64,000 bases of DNA from Diaporthe sp. PMI_573 (lineage: Eukaryota > Ascomycota > Sordariomycetes > Diaporthales > Diaporthaceae). This document shows, piece by piece, positions 1 to 10,107 of the stretch. Within the stretch, counting starts at the first letter, position 1. The number at the start of each line of letters is the position of its first letter. Under the pieces are notes generated by a model. The model was not told where the DNA came from. It searched no databases and was given only the letters and a program-made list of their open reading frames with translations. The stretch covers positions 62,001-126,000 of the forward strand of contig JAJTUP010000034.1 of the NCBI GenBank assembly GCA_021399435.1, in the 5' to 3' direction. Made by a program: the position numbers and the translations under genes.

Positions 1-2291
1 TCGAAATTGGCTGGACCCTCTGGCTAAACCTTATTCAAACTTCAGTTTGGTCACGTTAATCCAAATTCAGGGGCTTCGCAGTACCGTAACTATCTTTACT
101 CCTGAGTGACCTATTAAAACCCTTTCTCTGTTATCGAAGTCTCCATTATACTGCTATTTTTATTTTGAGAAGGGCTATAAAATGCCTCAGTCTGCTTACA
201 CAGAAGAATATATTTTACGGCCTGCCTTGATCAGCGTGACTCCCTGTACTTGCTTTCTTGCATCTAGCCGTCTTGGCCTAAATTAATAACTTATTTATAT
301 ATAGGCTTAAATACAAAATCTTATAGTTATAATATTCTGAAGGTTGGTGGATCGAATGGGAGTCAGGTAGCAGTAGGGTGCACTGAGGTCTTGTTGGAAT
401 CTTGAGAATGGTTTGGACAACTTTGCATTGAATTTGAGTGGGCTTCTGTCAGCCCTCCTCACAGTCCCTCCGACATCGTCTCAACCCTGGGCACGCTGTG
501 GTTGGCTCTGGTGCGCAGATAGGGAGGCCGGAAAATTCGGCCCTCGGACCCACTATCTTTGGCTTTAAATAACCAGCCAACCCTAACCCTGACAGTAACC
601 AAACTAAATACAGATAAACTTTAGAAATCAGGCTATCTAATAAACTAGGTTACATGCTTTTTGGGTAAGAAATAAGGGGAATGCAGAGGTTCGAAGTTAG
701 GGTCTTACAATAGCCCAAAAAATCGACTCACGGCTACCAAACTCATCTGCCGGCGCGCACGCCACATAGGTACTTAGCCGAAAAAGTGCCAAGTCTAGGG
801 TAACTCCCTACGTGAAGTCTAGGGTAACCCCTTACGTGCAGCGCCCACACAAGCGTTTCCGTTTAACAAATATTAAACTAAACTATCTGCTTGATAAATA
901 AGGGGTTAGCCGTATTATTATCGGCTTTTACCACCCTTTTATTTACTTTATAGATTATAGATTTATTAATATATTTATAGTAAAGTTAGACATATTGACA
1001 ACTATATAATAATGATTTAAACAATATAAGAAGGTATAAGGTTTCTGTAACCTCTATATTTCTATTATAGACTATTAGAGTCTTCATATTTATCTGGTAA
1101 GACTGTCTACTACTCAATATTAATAACTATACTAATAAGTAGGCACTCTATATTAACAATAAAAAGCTTATTGTTTAAATTATTAACAAACTATATACTT
1201 ATATCGAGATAGTAATCCTAATTGGGAGAGCGGGACCAGAAAAGACATGTCTATGCACCTAAATACTGAAAATTGCTGAACTTGAACCAAGACACAGGAT
1301 TTGGACTTAGAAGGTCATCTTTATAAGGCATTGCTATATCCCTCTCCTCTCGTCTCAAAAGGAAGGAAGAATTAACCCACCCCTGGTAAAAGCCAGAGAC
1401 TTGAATCAGGAGGTCGGGAGATGAGCGCCATCAGGGCTTATCTGTGCTCTTTATGTACATTTGGTGCTTGATAATACTCGTTCAAGCTGGCCAGGTCGTA
1501 AGGCAGTTTGATCAAGCCCCGATACACTGGAGAGAGGGTAAAATCCGGGGTTTCGCAAGAATGCATATTCTATTACAACGGTCCCTCGTGGTCTTCGTAA
1601 TTCTCGATTGTGTTTGCCGCAGACGACGCGAATCCATCAATTCTTTTAAGCCAAGTCAAGAAGACTGTGTTGGCGACGTGCGGTTCAATGAGCGAATGTG
1701 ATGATTTCCTTCAGAGAAGGAATTGAGACGGGAATCTATCAGCTAAGGGAATCTACGGATCCAGTAATCAAGCCTTTTGATCTGTTCGTCCTCGGAATGC
1801 GTGCCGAAGCTCCATATAAAGCCGAGAACTTGAAATAATGAACCGTCCGATTGCTCCGATAGAGGTACCATAGCATGGCTTCGACTCCAGACATCCTGTG
1901 GAACGGATCCACGCTGGAAACGCCAATCAATTGTGGACCATTTCCTCTTCATCAATTTTCAAGTCCAGCGCAGGATGGAGCATGATCAACACTGGATACA
2001 AGCTTGAAGTATCGCTGTTAGTTAATGTCAAGGCGATGGCGAGGGTTGACTGCTCGACGCTTGCGACGAGTCGAGCTGAGCAATGCCTTTCAGTCTACAG
2101 TACAGTTCTGCGATGAGTCTGTCTTCAATGGTTTTCATGACAGGCTCCTGAGCTGTGAGCCAAGAAAGGTTCAAACGTGAGCTCATATTACTTAGCCCAC
2201 TCCAGTTGGAGTTTTGGTGACGGGATGATGGCAGAAGCGATCTGCCAGGTATTTTCATTTTGGTTAGGGTATCTTGTCGGGACTACAACAA
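1..2291. other. Gene-poor, partly AT-rich left edge
   Basis: I see no supportable gene here. The first 1.4 kb is AT-rich with many TpA steps, and the short open frames between 1444 and 2258 lack family resemblance, plausible splice structure or a common direction. A 12-nt CCCTAA-like stretch near 579-590 is too short to be telomeric. The right end abuts the stop codon of the AP-3 beta gene, so the last few hundred bases probably hold its 3' UTR and terminator. Confidence 0.6.
841..1230. repeat. AT-rich, RIP-like tract
   Basis: This stretch is dominated by A and T, with TA/AT dinucleotides recurring (for example TATATAATAATGATT) and very few CA or TG steps. This is the composition left by repeat-induced point mutation in ascomycetes. 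No open frame of a transposase or reverse transcriptase survives. Assignment to a degraded transposon is inference from composition only. Confidence 0.45.
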
Positions 2292-4717
2292 TCATGATCC
2301 TTGAACCAGTCGAGCATCCTCTTCAGAAATCTCCTCCTCGCTCTCATCGGATTCTTCTTCGCCCTCTTCGTCATCGTCGTCGCCGCCGTCGTCGTCGTCG
2401 TCCTCCTCCTCTTCCTCGGACGATTCTTCTTCGCTCTCGCCTGACTCCTCCTGGCCATCATCTTCGGCAAGCCAGTCGGCGAGCGACTTGGTGCCGAGAC
2501 CGGACCCTTCGTCCCCGTTGGTAGCCTTGCCGACGCCAGACCTGGCGGTAGCGCTGTCAAGACTCTCCGCTGCAGGTACGGCGCGCTTCTCCCAGACTGC
2601 AAAGCTACTGCTACTGCTGGCAGGCTCTCCTTCGGATCTCAGCGTCGGATCCGGCTCCTTACCGTCCTCCACCCAGTCCGGCAGAGCCTCGTATCCTTTG
2701 AGACCGTGAATTCCTCCTCCTCCGCCCAAAACCAAAGCTGCCGAGCCAAGTGTAAAGCCCTTCCTGGTTTCGGACGGACTAGGAGCTTGTGGGGCGGGTT
2801 TTGGTGCGAGGAGCATGAGCGTTGCTAGCTGAGGGACACCCAGCAGCGCCTTGAACAATCTTGCCCTGTCCCGAAGGTCGTACGAGGTGTCGTAGCGCAC
2901 CAGCAACAGAACGTAGTCCCACAATCGGGCCACAGGGTGGTCTTCCATTTGGTTCAGGGACGTTGGCTCGGCTGCCTCGCCTTGTTCGGCTTCCTGGCTC
3001 TTCCTGGCTTCTATCACACGATTCAAGTGGTGCAAATAGACCTTGGCGGTTAGGAGGAGTATCTGCCGCTTGGCAATTTCTGATTCCTCTGCGAAGCCTT
3101 TGAGCAGAATCCTGCAGACATCTGCTGCGATGTTGTCCTCGCCATTCAGGCCGGCGAACTCGCTGACGAGCCATATGATGGTGGCTCGGGCCTGTGGGTC
3201 AGTGGCGGAATCAAGATTCTTGGCTAACCTCACAACTGTGGAAGTATGGGCTGTAGAATCCTGCTGGATTAAGTGTCTGATGACAGTCAAGCTTTCTGCC
3301 GCCAGGTTCCCGTCAAGACTGGTGATTTGACTCAACAACAGCCTGAGACATCTTGAACTCGTCGCCGGATCGCTCTGCGCGCACCGCCCGATGGCTCGGA
3401 CAGCTTCACGCACCAATAACTTGTCTGGGCCTCTTGAGAAGTGCTCCAGTTCGTTGAGGATGAGTGACTTGACGTGTGGCGGGGCATGCGGAAAGACGAG
3501 GGTCAACACCTCTAGCTTAAGCTCCCATACCGAGCTGCTATCGGTTGCTCTGACGAGGAAGTGTGAGGCATATTTGACGAAGTCTGTAGGCCTTAGTAAG
3601 CAGACAGACACGATGTTGTAAAGTGCAATCTGCTGGATGTCGGAAGGACCCCTGAGCAATGCGACCAGCGGCCCAACAGCCGATTTGATATACTCAGGGG
3701 TCCCTATTGAAACATAACAGCGGGCTGTGGCAACCACAACGCCTGAGTTCCTGCTCTGAAGCAGCGGCTTTATTGAATTGAGCAGCAGCTCGAGGTCCGG
3801 ATCCAGGATAGCCACTTGTTCGCCCGCGTCTCCATTGTCGCCCGCCTCGTTGTAGAAACCTTGCAGGTCAGCTGCTTTCTCACCAGCTTTGACAGTCCTA
3901 GTCCTCCTCGGGAAACACTTTCGAGCGTATATGGTCAGCATCCTCAATGTTGAGAGCTGGCTCCACTCGTCCATGTCGACGATCTTCCGAACCAGGCTGC
4001 GGTAGTGCTTATGTATTACGTCGGTCCTTTCAGGGCATATTTCCATGAACGCGGTGACGGCTGCGCCGGCAACATAATATTGCTTGTCCCCCAGGAGCGT
4101 CGAGAGGTACTCGATCAGTTGCGGTGACTGGTTTGGGTCCAGTCGGAAGCACTTTGGTATCGCCATGGCCGCGGCCCTCCTCACGTATGGGCTCATGTCG
4201 CCCGCGCCCTTTTTGATGGCCAGGGAGACAATCTGGCTGATAACCGGCACTCGTATTCCCGACATGGTCTTCAGGGCCAGGGCACGCACTTGAGGGTTGC
4301 TGTCTGACAGTGATTTCTGTATGGTATTGATCGAAAGCAGCGCCAGGTCGGGTTCCTGCTCGGCATGGTGGATGAGGTAGATGTAGACGAGCTTCTTGAT
4401 CTCGAGGTTCGGCGACGCGACGTTCTTGACCACGGACGAGAAGAAGGGCAGGGTCTTTTGCGCGCGGTACATCATGGAGATGACCTTGCGCAGGCCCTCG
4501 AGGACCTCGCGCTCATTGCGGCTGTCGAGGAGCTTCTTGACCTGGTTCTTGTCCAGCGACCGGGGCGCACTTCGCGAGCTCCGGGCAGCGGAGGCGGCAT
4601 CGAGGGTGAGCTCCTGGGCTGCGTGCACGAGACCGTCAGTCTTGCCGATCGAATGAGGGGCTATATGGTCGGCTCACCTTTCTCAAGGAGTGACGAGATC
4701 CGGGATATCGGCTCCAT
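2292..4717 (-). CDS. APL6: AP-3 adaptor complex subunit beta (Apl6)
   Basis: Large beta subunit of the AP-3 adaptor, which sorts cargo from Golgi/endosome to vacuole. Two exons: 4717-4678 (start MEPISRISSLLEK) and 4618-2292, separated by a 59-nt GT-AG intron; joined product 788 aa, close to the family's usual 750-850 aa. An upstream-of-splice ATG inside the intron (about 4628) gives a shorter frame, but the spliced start restores the helical N terminus typical of beta-adaptins. Residues about 25-560 form the adaptin HEAT-like trunk, with segments such as LVYIYLIHHAEQEPDLALLS and DMSPYVRRAAAMAIPKCF. The last 90 residues are an acidic Glu/Asp/Ser hinge, as in AP-3 beta rather than AP-1/2. No ear domain is visible. 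Divergent from the gene at 5066. Confidence 0.92.
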
Positions 4718-5065
4718 TCTGAACAACCACAAGACGGCGGTCTTGATCGTGGTGGGGCGTATGTTGTCGGTGATTTAGATAGCTACCTCGTCTACCTGCC
4801 GGGCATGTTGTAGGTCATGTTGACTGGCGTAGGTGACGTGCTGTAGGATCCCTGCAGGCTTGGTGGGGCAGCCCGGGCAGGCATGAGAACTGAGAACCCA
4901 ACCAGCCCCGTTGCGCTCAAGCTACAAGGAACCTGGCACCCTGGGTAGCTATCCTCGACCACTTTCCATTTTGGGGAGAAGCGAGAACTTCATCAACTGG
5001 CAGGAAGGTGTGTCTAAGTCACCGAACAGTCCAGATATCACCATGAAGGGATTGTCTTTTTCAAG
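4718..5065. promoter_or_regulatory. Divergent intergenic promoter region
   Basis: This 348-bp gap lies between the start codons of AP-3 beta (minus) and the hypothetical gene at 5066 (plus), so it must hold both promoters. I see no convincing TATA box or repeated operator. Confidence 0.5.
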
Positions 5066-5800
5066 ATGCCGCTGACGCCGCTCATCCTATCGCCAGCCCT
5101 TCCGTCAGAGCTGCTCACATACATCATCCGCCGCCATGAGTGTCCGACCACACTGATTGTGTGTTCTTCACAAGCAGAATTTCTGAACTCGCTTCTGGAC
5201 GATGCACAAAAGTCTCTGCCAGTCGCGGCGGACGATCGCCAATATCCAGCTCTAACGTCCTTGCTTTCGTCCCCTCTCTACCAAGTCGCCGTCGCCCGTC
5301 ACATCCGCATGCTATTCGTGCCCACCGTCTCGCACCTGCGGGCCTGCCTCTCCGTCTTCTGTGCCAAGGACTCAAAGGTCCCTCCTCCCCCAGTGACCAG
5401 CAACTCGGGCCGAGCAAGGACGTGGCCTCTTCTGCTGGTGTATGGCTTCCTCGCCATGCACCACGACACGAGCGAATGGAGCGCCCAGGGGATAAGCAGC
5501 ACGGCCGCAAGCCTGGTGGAGGCTGCGAGGAGGGTTGGCTTCCGGGCTGTTGTGGTAGATGCGCCGCGCGCTGTGGTGGAGAGTGAAGACGGCGCCGGTG
5601 ATGGACACGTGGGGAGTGAGACAGAGCAACCGACCTTGTCTGAGGAGGTCCCGGTGCTGAGCGCCAGTGCTAGGAGGGCTGGCGCACACCTGGATAATGC
5701 TGACTGGACCGGGCGTACCGTGACCGTGGCGAGGGTACTTGGGAGATGGTTTCGATACCGTCAAGGCGACTGGGCTCCGGCGTTGCAGGAGCAAACATGA
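5066..5800 (+). CDS. Hypothetical protein, possibly RecA-fold-like
   Basis: A single-exon frame of 244 aa starting at an ATG and ending before the NUF2 gene, which is convergent 185 bp away. I do not recognise the family. The protein has a hydrophobic segment around residue 27 (TTLIVCSSQAEFLNSLL), a central strand-like block near residue 120 (WPLLLVYGFLAMHHDTS) followed by a helix, and a C-terminal WTGRTVTVARVLGRWFRYR. This strand/helix order is loosely reminiscent of Rad51 paralogues lacking a Walker A motif, but that is inference only. Reading-frame length, codon use and location between two conserved genes support it as real. Confidence 0.6.
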   Translation: MPLTPLILSPALPSELLTYIIRRHECPTTLIVCSSQAEFLNSLLDDAQKSLPVAADDRQYPALTSLLSSPLYQVAVARHIRMLFVPTVSHLRACLSVFCAKDSKVPPPPVTSNSGRARTWPLLLVYGFLAMHHDTSEWSAQGISSTAASLVEAARRVGFRAVVVDAPRAVVESEDGAGDGHVGSETEQPTLSEEVPVLSASARRAGAHLDNADWTGRTVTVARVLGRWFRYRQGDWAPALQEQT

Positions 5801-5985
5801 TCACCATACGCCTGGCTTGGCTGAACAGAGTGCGACACGGTCATGATCTTGTCGAGACTTGGTATTTTCGCAGTTCTCGATCAGCCTGAATCACTAGGTA
5901 TCCAGAAACAGTATTCCAACTGAACGCCCCGACCTGGTATCAGCCCTCCCAAAGTCATTACAAGTACATAAAAGAAACAGTCGTT

Positions 5986-7448
5986 TCACTCGTTGAACGG
6001 GATGGCCTGCTCCATCTCGGTGATGTACAGCTTGATGTGCGCCTCCATCTTGAGGTACTCATCATGAGCATTGTGGACCTCGTTTTCGATGGCCTCCTTG
6101 AGGTCTTGCATCTGTGGAAAGTATGTCAGCAAGTCAAGCCAGAATGGCACAAGTTTCGGAGCCTGCAGCTTGCCTTCTTCTCCGTCTGCTCGATCCGTAC
6201 CCGACGCTTCTCCATCTCGTTGCCTTTCTCTGTCCGCTCCTGCTTGAGTTGCCTGTGGACCTTCTCCAGCTCCTCCATCTTCCTCTTGGCCTCCTGGGCT
6301 TTCTGGCTGGCGTGCTCCCTGAGCTTCTCCGTCCTCTCGAGCCACTTGGCCAGCTGTCTCTGCAGCAGTGTCTCGGCTCGCTCGACATCCTGAACGTCTG
6401 TACGCCGCTCGAGGAGGGCATCCTTTTGCTTGTTCTTGCGTGCGGTCTCGTCCTCCTCCTTCTGCAGCTCCACGGCGATCTCGTCGAGGAGCTTGATGCA
6501 GGACGCCACGTCGGTCGACACCACCGAGAAGGAATCCGTCGAGGTTTGCAATGCCCGTGCCCGCCGGTCGAGTGAATCGATATAGGCCTTGTCGTTTCCA
6601 AGTGTATTCGACAGCTCTGTGAGGCTCGCTTGCAGGGCGGATGCGCTTTGTAGGACGTAGGGCCTCAGCTTGGCGCTCTCGTGCTTCACAGCCAGTTTCT
6701 CGGCCGTCTTCTGCTCGAGCTGTGTTGACAGCTCGCCCTTTCTCTCTTTGGCCTCCTCCAGCCGAGCTGCTACCCTCTCTTGCCCTCGCCGGAGTTCCAG
6801 CAGACGCTTTTTCAAGTCCTCGTTACGTCGCTGCTTTTCCGCGCACATTGTTTGCATCTGCGATCGGGTCTGCTGCATTTCTTCCAGCCGGGCTTCCATG
6901 TCTTGGTTCTCGCCGTAAAGACTCTCGATTCGTGACTTTGTCTGTTCCGCCTTGTTGAAATGCGCATCGATGACCGAGGTCTGGCTCTCGCGGAAGCGCA
7001 CGAAGTTGATGAGGTAGCTGAAAATCTTGACCAGCCTGGGTTGCGTAGGCTTGTATAGATCGGTGAAACTGAAGTCACGGATACCACACTCCAGAAGTAG
7101 CCGCCGTAATGACACGTAGAAGCCCATGAGGTTCCTTGTGTCGGCCGGGAACAGCACATCGCTATTGTCACCGATAATGTCCTCGGCGGCGGCTCGCATG
7201 GCGGGGTCGACGGTCTCGCGGGTCGCGTTGAGGATGAGCTCGGCGAACCATTCGAATATCATCTGTACTTGGAGAGGGTTCGGCTTCGCAAGGTCGGCGA
7301 CGGTGAAGGGGATGCCGATGTCAGTGATGCAGCCGACAATCTCGCTGTCCTTGAGCAGCATGAACGCGTCGGGTTCTGGTTCCTTGCGCTGGTTGCGCGA
7401 GTGTTGTTGCCCCGGAGGGATGATACTCATCCTGGGATTGTAGGCCAT
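5986..7448 (-). CDS. NUF2: Kinetochore protein NUF2 (Ndc80 complex)
   Basis: Subunit of the Ndc80 complex (Ndc80-Nuf2-Spc24-Spc25) that links kinetochores to microtubules. Exon 1 is 7448-6174 (425 codons) and exon 2 is 6111-5986; total 466 aa, normal for the family. Residues about 25-165 form the calponin-homology head, beginning [20 protein letters not shown]; from about 165 on it is coiled coil rich in Glu, Lys, Arg and Gln. The 62-nt intron appears to use a GC donor (AAG|GCAAGC) with a CTGAC branch site 11 nt from TTTCCACAG. Splicing there preserves the frame and adds the C-terminal helix [20 protein letters not shown]. Without splicing, exon 1 runs into 15 unrelated residues. The stop is convergent with the gene at 5066. 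Confidence 0.92.
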
Positions 7449-7806
7449 CTTGGCCTGCTCTCGAAGACAAAATGTCGGCAGTAAGATGTAGTCTCAAAGC
7501 GCGGGGAGAGGGGTGTTGCACGCGGGTCTAGGTTTGGCGATGAGGTTAAGTTCAAGCGTCGACGGATCAATTTGCGACCCAAGAAAACACGGCGGCACAC
7601 GGCCCAGATGGCGGGAGCTAGTCCTCGGGCGTTGGTACGGCAACAGCAAGGTGGTGGGGCTGACGGCTATCCCGCAGTGGGGGAGTTAAGCATGGCCTGC
7701 TCCAAGTGGTTTATCAATAATTCTATATACGCAAGTATATATTACGTATGACCGCCATAAAGGAACAAGGAACATCTCTTCTTCACTTTGCATTGTGGAC
7801 GCATGC
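7449..7806. other. Intergenic, NUF2 upstream region
   Basis: This gap lies between the start of NUF2 and the stop of the flavin monooxygenase, both on the minus strand. It must hold the NUF2 promoter and the 3' end of the monooxygenase transcript. I see nothing else recognisable. Confidence 0.5.
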
Positions 7807-9178
7807 CTAATCGATCGCTCTCCTCTTGAGCACCGCCGAATGCTCGTTCAAGCCCGCCAGATCGTGTGCATCCAAGCATGCCTGGCGACTGAGGAGCACT
7901 GCAGGAACAGTCCTACTTCTGAGCTCCTTCTCGTACTGGAGAATGGCATCTCCCGTGCTTTGGACGCCCGTGTACACACCTTCAAGGGCTTCACAGAGCC
8001 TGAGAGCATCAAAAATTCCATGGTTGGCCGCCTCTCCTCTGTACATCGTCATTGCATGAGCAGCATCGCCGGCTAATGTCACCCTGCCGCCGTGATTGTC
8101 CCAGTCCAAGCATGGCCAGTCCTGTAGCACAATCTCGAGGCATCCGGTGTCATCCGGCATAGATTGCACAGAGCCACGCAGCTTCTCGTGGAAGACTTCT
8201 GCGCGACGCTTCATCTCCTTGAGACGTTCCGGCTCTGTGGGCTTGACCTCGTCGTCCGGTGACTTATACAGCCAGGACATGAGGATCTGAACGCGATATC
8301 TCTCGTTATCCGTGCCTTTGGTCCCATTGCTCTCAGGCGTATTGATCATGCTGACCCAAAGAAATGTCGAGCTGCTGGGATGACACCCCTGGAACAAGAG
8401 GGGATCCAAGTCCCGCAGCGGCTTGACCTGCTCTGGTGTGAAGTCGACAGCCGTTCCGGTGAGCCGCACAGGTAGTCGAGTATTCCTGTACGTCTCTGGC
8501 GCGACGAGCTGCCGTGTTCGCGAGTTGGCTCCTTCGGTGCCGACGATGACGGAGCCTTCTACTCTTGAGCCGTCTTCGAAAACGGCAACGACTCCGTCCT
8601 CTGCTTCCTGGATGCCGACGAAGCGCCTGTTCCAGTGTACTCCGTTACTCACGTCTTCAAGGAGCAACTTCCTGATCTTTTCACGGTTGACTCGGCGCCG
8701 CTCATTAGGTGGGATCCGGAACTTGGTCTCGAGTGTTTCTAATGGTGGCGTTAGTCCTGCTACGGATCCTAAAGTGTTGCATGCTAGAACATTCCAAAAC
8801 ATGAAAGTCGGGGATCCGTTGCAAGAGAAAAGTGACACGAACCGAGGTTGATGAAGATAAAGTTGCCCGTGTCATTGCGGCCGATTTCGGGGTCGACCTG
8901 GGTTTCCTTGATACGGGCAAAGGCCTCCTCCGACAAGAGGCCTTTCAGAAACCCCAGGGCCCAGTGTATAGTAATGGCCCAACCTTGGTCCCTTGTTGCG
9001 ATATCATCATCGCGCTCGAAGACCAGAAAGGGGATGTTTCTCTAGGCGTGGTGTTAGTGGGCGAGCCCCGGCGATTGCATGTTTTCCTCGACCCATCTTT
9101 ACCCACCTTCCTGAGGCCATTGGCAAGGCTCAATCCCACGATTCCCGCGCCGATGATGAGGACAGGCTTTGCCGACAT
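7807..9178 (-). CDS. FAD-dependent monooxygenase (salicylate hydroxylase-like)
   Basis: Predicted NAD(P)H/FAD aromatic or secondary-metabolite monooxygenase of 400 aa. Exons: 9178-9107, 9041-8843, 8738-7807; introns 65 and 104 nt, joined in frame. The N terminus has the Rossmann GxGxxG motif (LIIGAGIVGLSLANGLRK), followed by FLVFERD, the ribose-binding acidic end of the second strand. A GTEGANSRTR block stands where the family usually has a GADG motif (Asp replaced by Glu). LAGDAAHAM near residue 310 is the second FAD-binding GD motif. No C-terminal membrane or targeting signal is seen. Substrate cannot be deduced. The second intron is the introner-like copy described separately. Upstream is a long gene desert, and NUF2 follows in tandem. 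Confidence 0.85.
8739..8842 (-). other. Introner-like intron, copy 1
   Basis: Second intron of the flavin monooxygenase, 104 nt, phase 1, from GTTCGTGT to CCACCATTAG, with a GACTAAC branch site. Read on the sense strand it aligns along its full length with the 105-nt intron at 29801-29905 of an unrelated MFS gene: by hand count about 22 mismatches and one gap. Both copies share TTTCATGTTTTGGAATGTTC exactly. Homologous introns in non-homologous genes are the hallmark of introner-like elements described in fungi and algae. Confidence 0.75.
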
Positions 9179-9928
9179 CCTTTCTGTGTTGATCAGGTGA
9201 TTGCGGCAATGAGCGAGGCTTTGCTTTTTGTTCCTCGCCCTGCATCTACGGATTGTTCTGGAACGTCTGGCTGGCCCAGCTCACTTTAGTGGCTGTCCAT
9301 GTCTTATTCGTCGTTAGTCTCGGGGCCTATAGAAGTTCTCGAGCAACGTCGCCGACCATTTCCTCCTGCATTGCGGGGTGTAATCCTTCCTTCGGCAAAT
9401 CATTCGCCCTGGCATGCGACAAATCACTAATGCAGCTTCTAGACACTTGGCCGTTAGCAAGCCTGTCGCCACACATCCAGGGTCCCGCAGTCCTCACGAC
9501 GATGCAGTGAGGCTGGAAGGATCGAGACACAAATCACCGAAAAGTTGCAGCAGATTGCAGCATGGGTGAATTCGTTGCCAATATCCGCACAATAGTTCCA
9601 TATCATGGCACAGAGATTGATCCTTCTGCTCGATTTTCGCCAGCGATTGGCCGTTTCCTTCTTATCTAGGTATGTCGGCTGATATATGTGCATTATCAGT
9701 GCATGGCCAGAAAGTTTGTAGGAACACGGATCGTGATCCACACCGAGACTCGATGTTGCGATGCACACATTTGGCGGATTGCACACATATCAATATGATA
9801 ACCACCACGGTCTTCTTGCGTACTCCTCAGCTGGCAGTTGTTGCGAACGTCTCAGGTCATCGCCCACGAGACATGTAAAGCAGAACTCCACGGCAGCGGG
9901 CAGATCGGTTACAGGTGGACCGACTCCT

Positions 9929-10107
9929 TTTCAGGCCCAATCTCGTCGCCGTTTAGATGGCTTGGTTGGCGCAGGCACATCGAATGCCGGTGGGTCAAGA
10001 TCAGGAAGTTCCCAGATGAGAATATCATGCGATGCGTTGCTCAGTCTCTCCCGTGCTCTTCTCTCCCGCAGTATGGCCTTGACGAGCTCATGGAATCCCA
10101 GCTGTAG
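9929..10107 (-). pseudogene. Possible relic terminal exon
   Basis: On the minus strand, about 56 codons read GFHELVKAILRERRARERL, then a stretch with ILIWELPDLDPPAF, ending KPSKRRRDWA and a stop. Composition and amphipathic pattern look protein-coding. The upstream continuation is not in frame: a neighbouring frame (10507-10088) contains plausible peptide (GSLPSRPEDLARWMEVM) but is interrupted by a G-run. I do not recognise the family. It may be a decayed gene or the last exon of a gene whose other exons I could not find. Confidence 0.25.

Noticed and set aside
579..590. CCCTAACCCT, telomere-like
   Set aside because: Less than two full units; interior telomere-like hexamers of this length occur by chance.
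2210..2235. GTGACGGGATGATGG similar to the 5' end of the introner-like introns
   Set aside because: Only about 14 bases match, with no splice donor beside them and no similarity further on.
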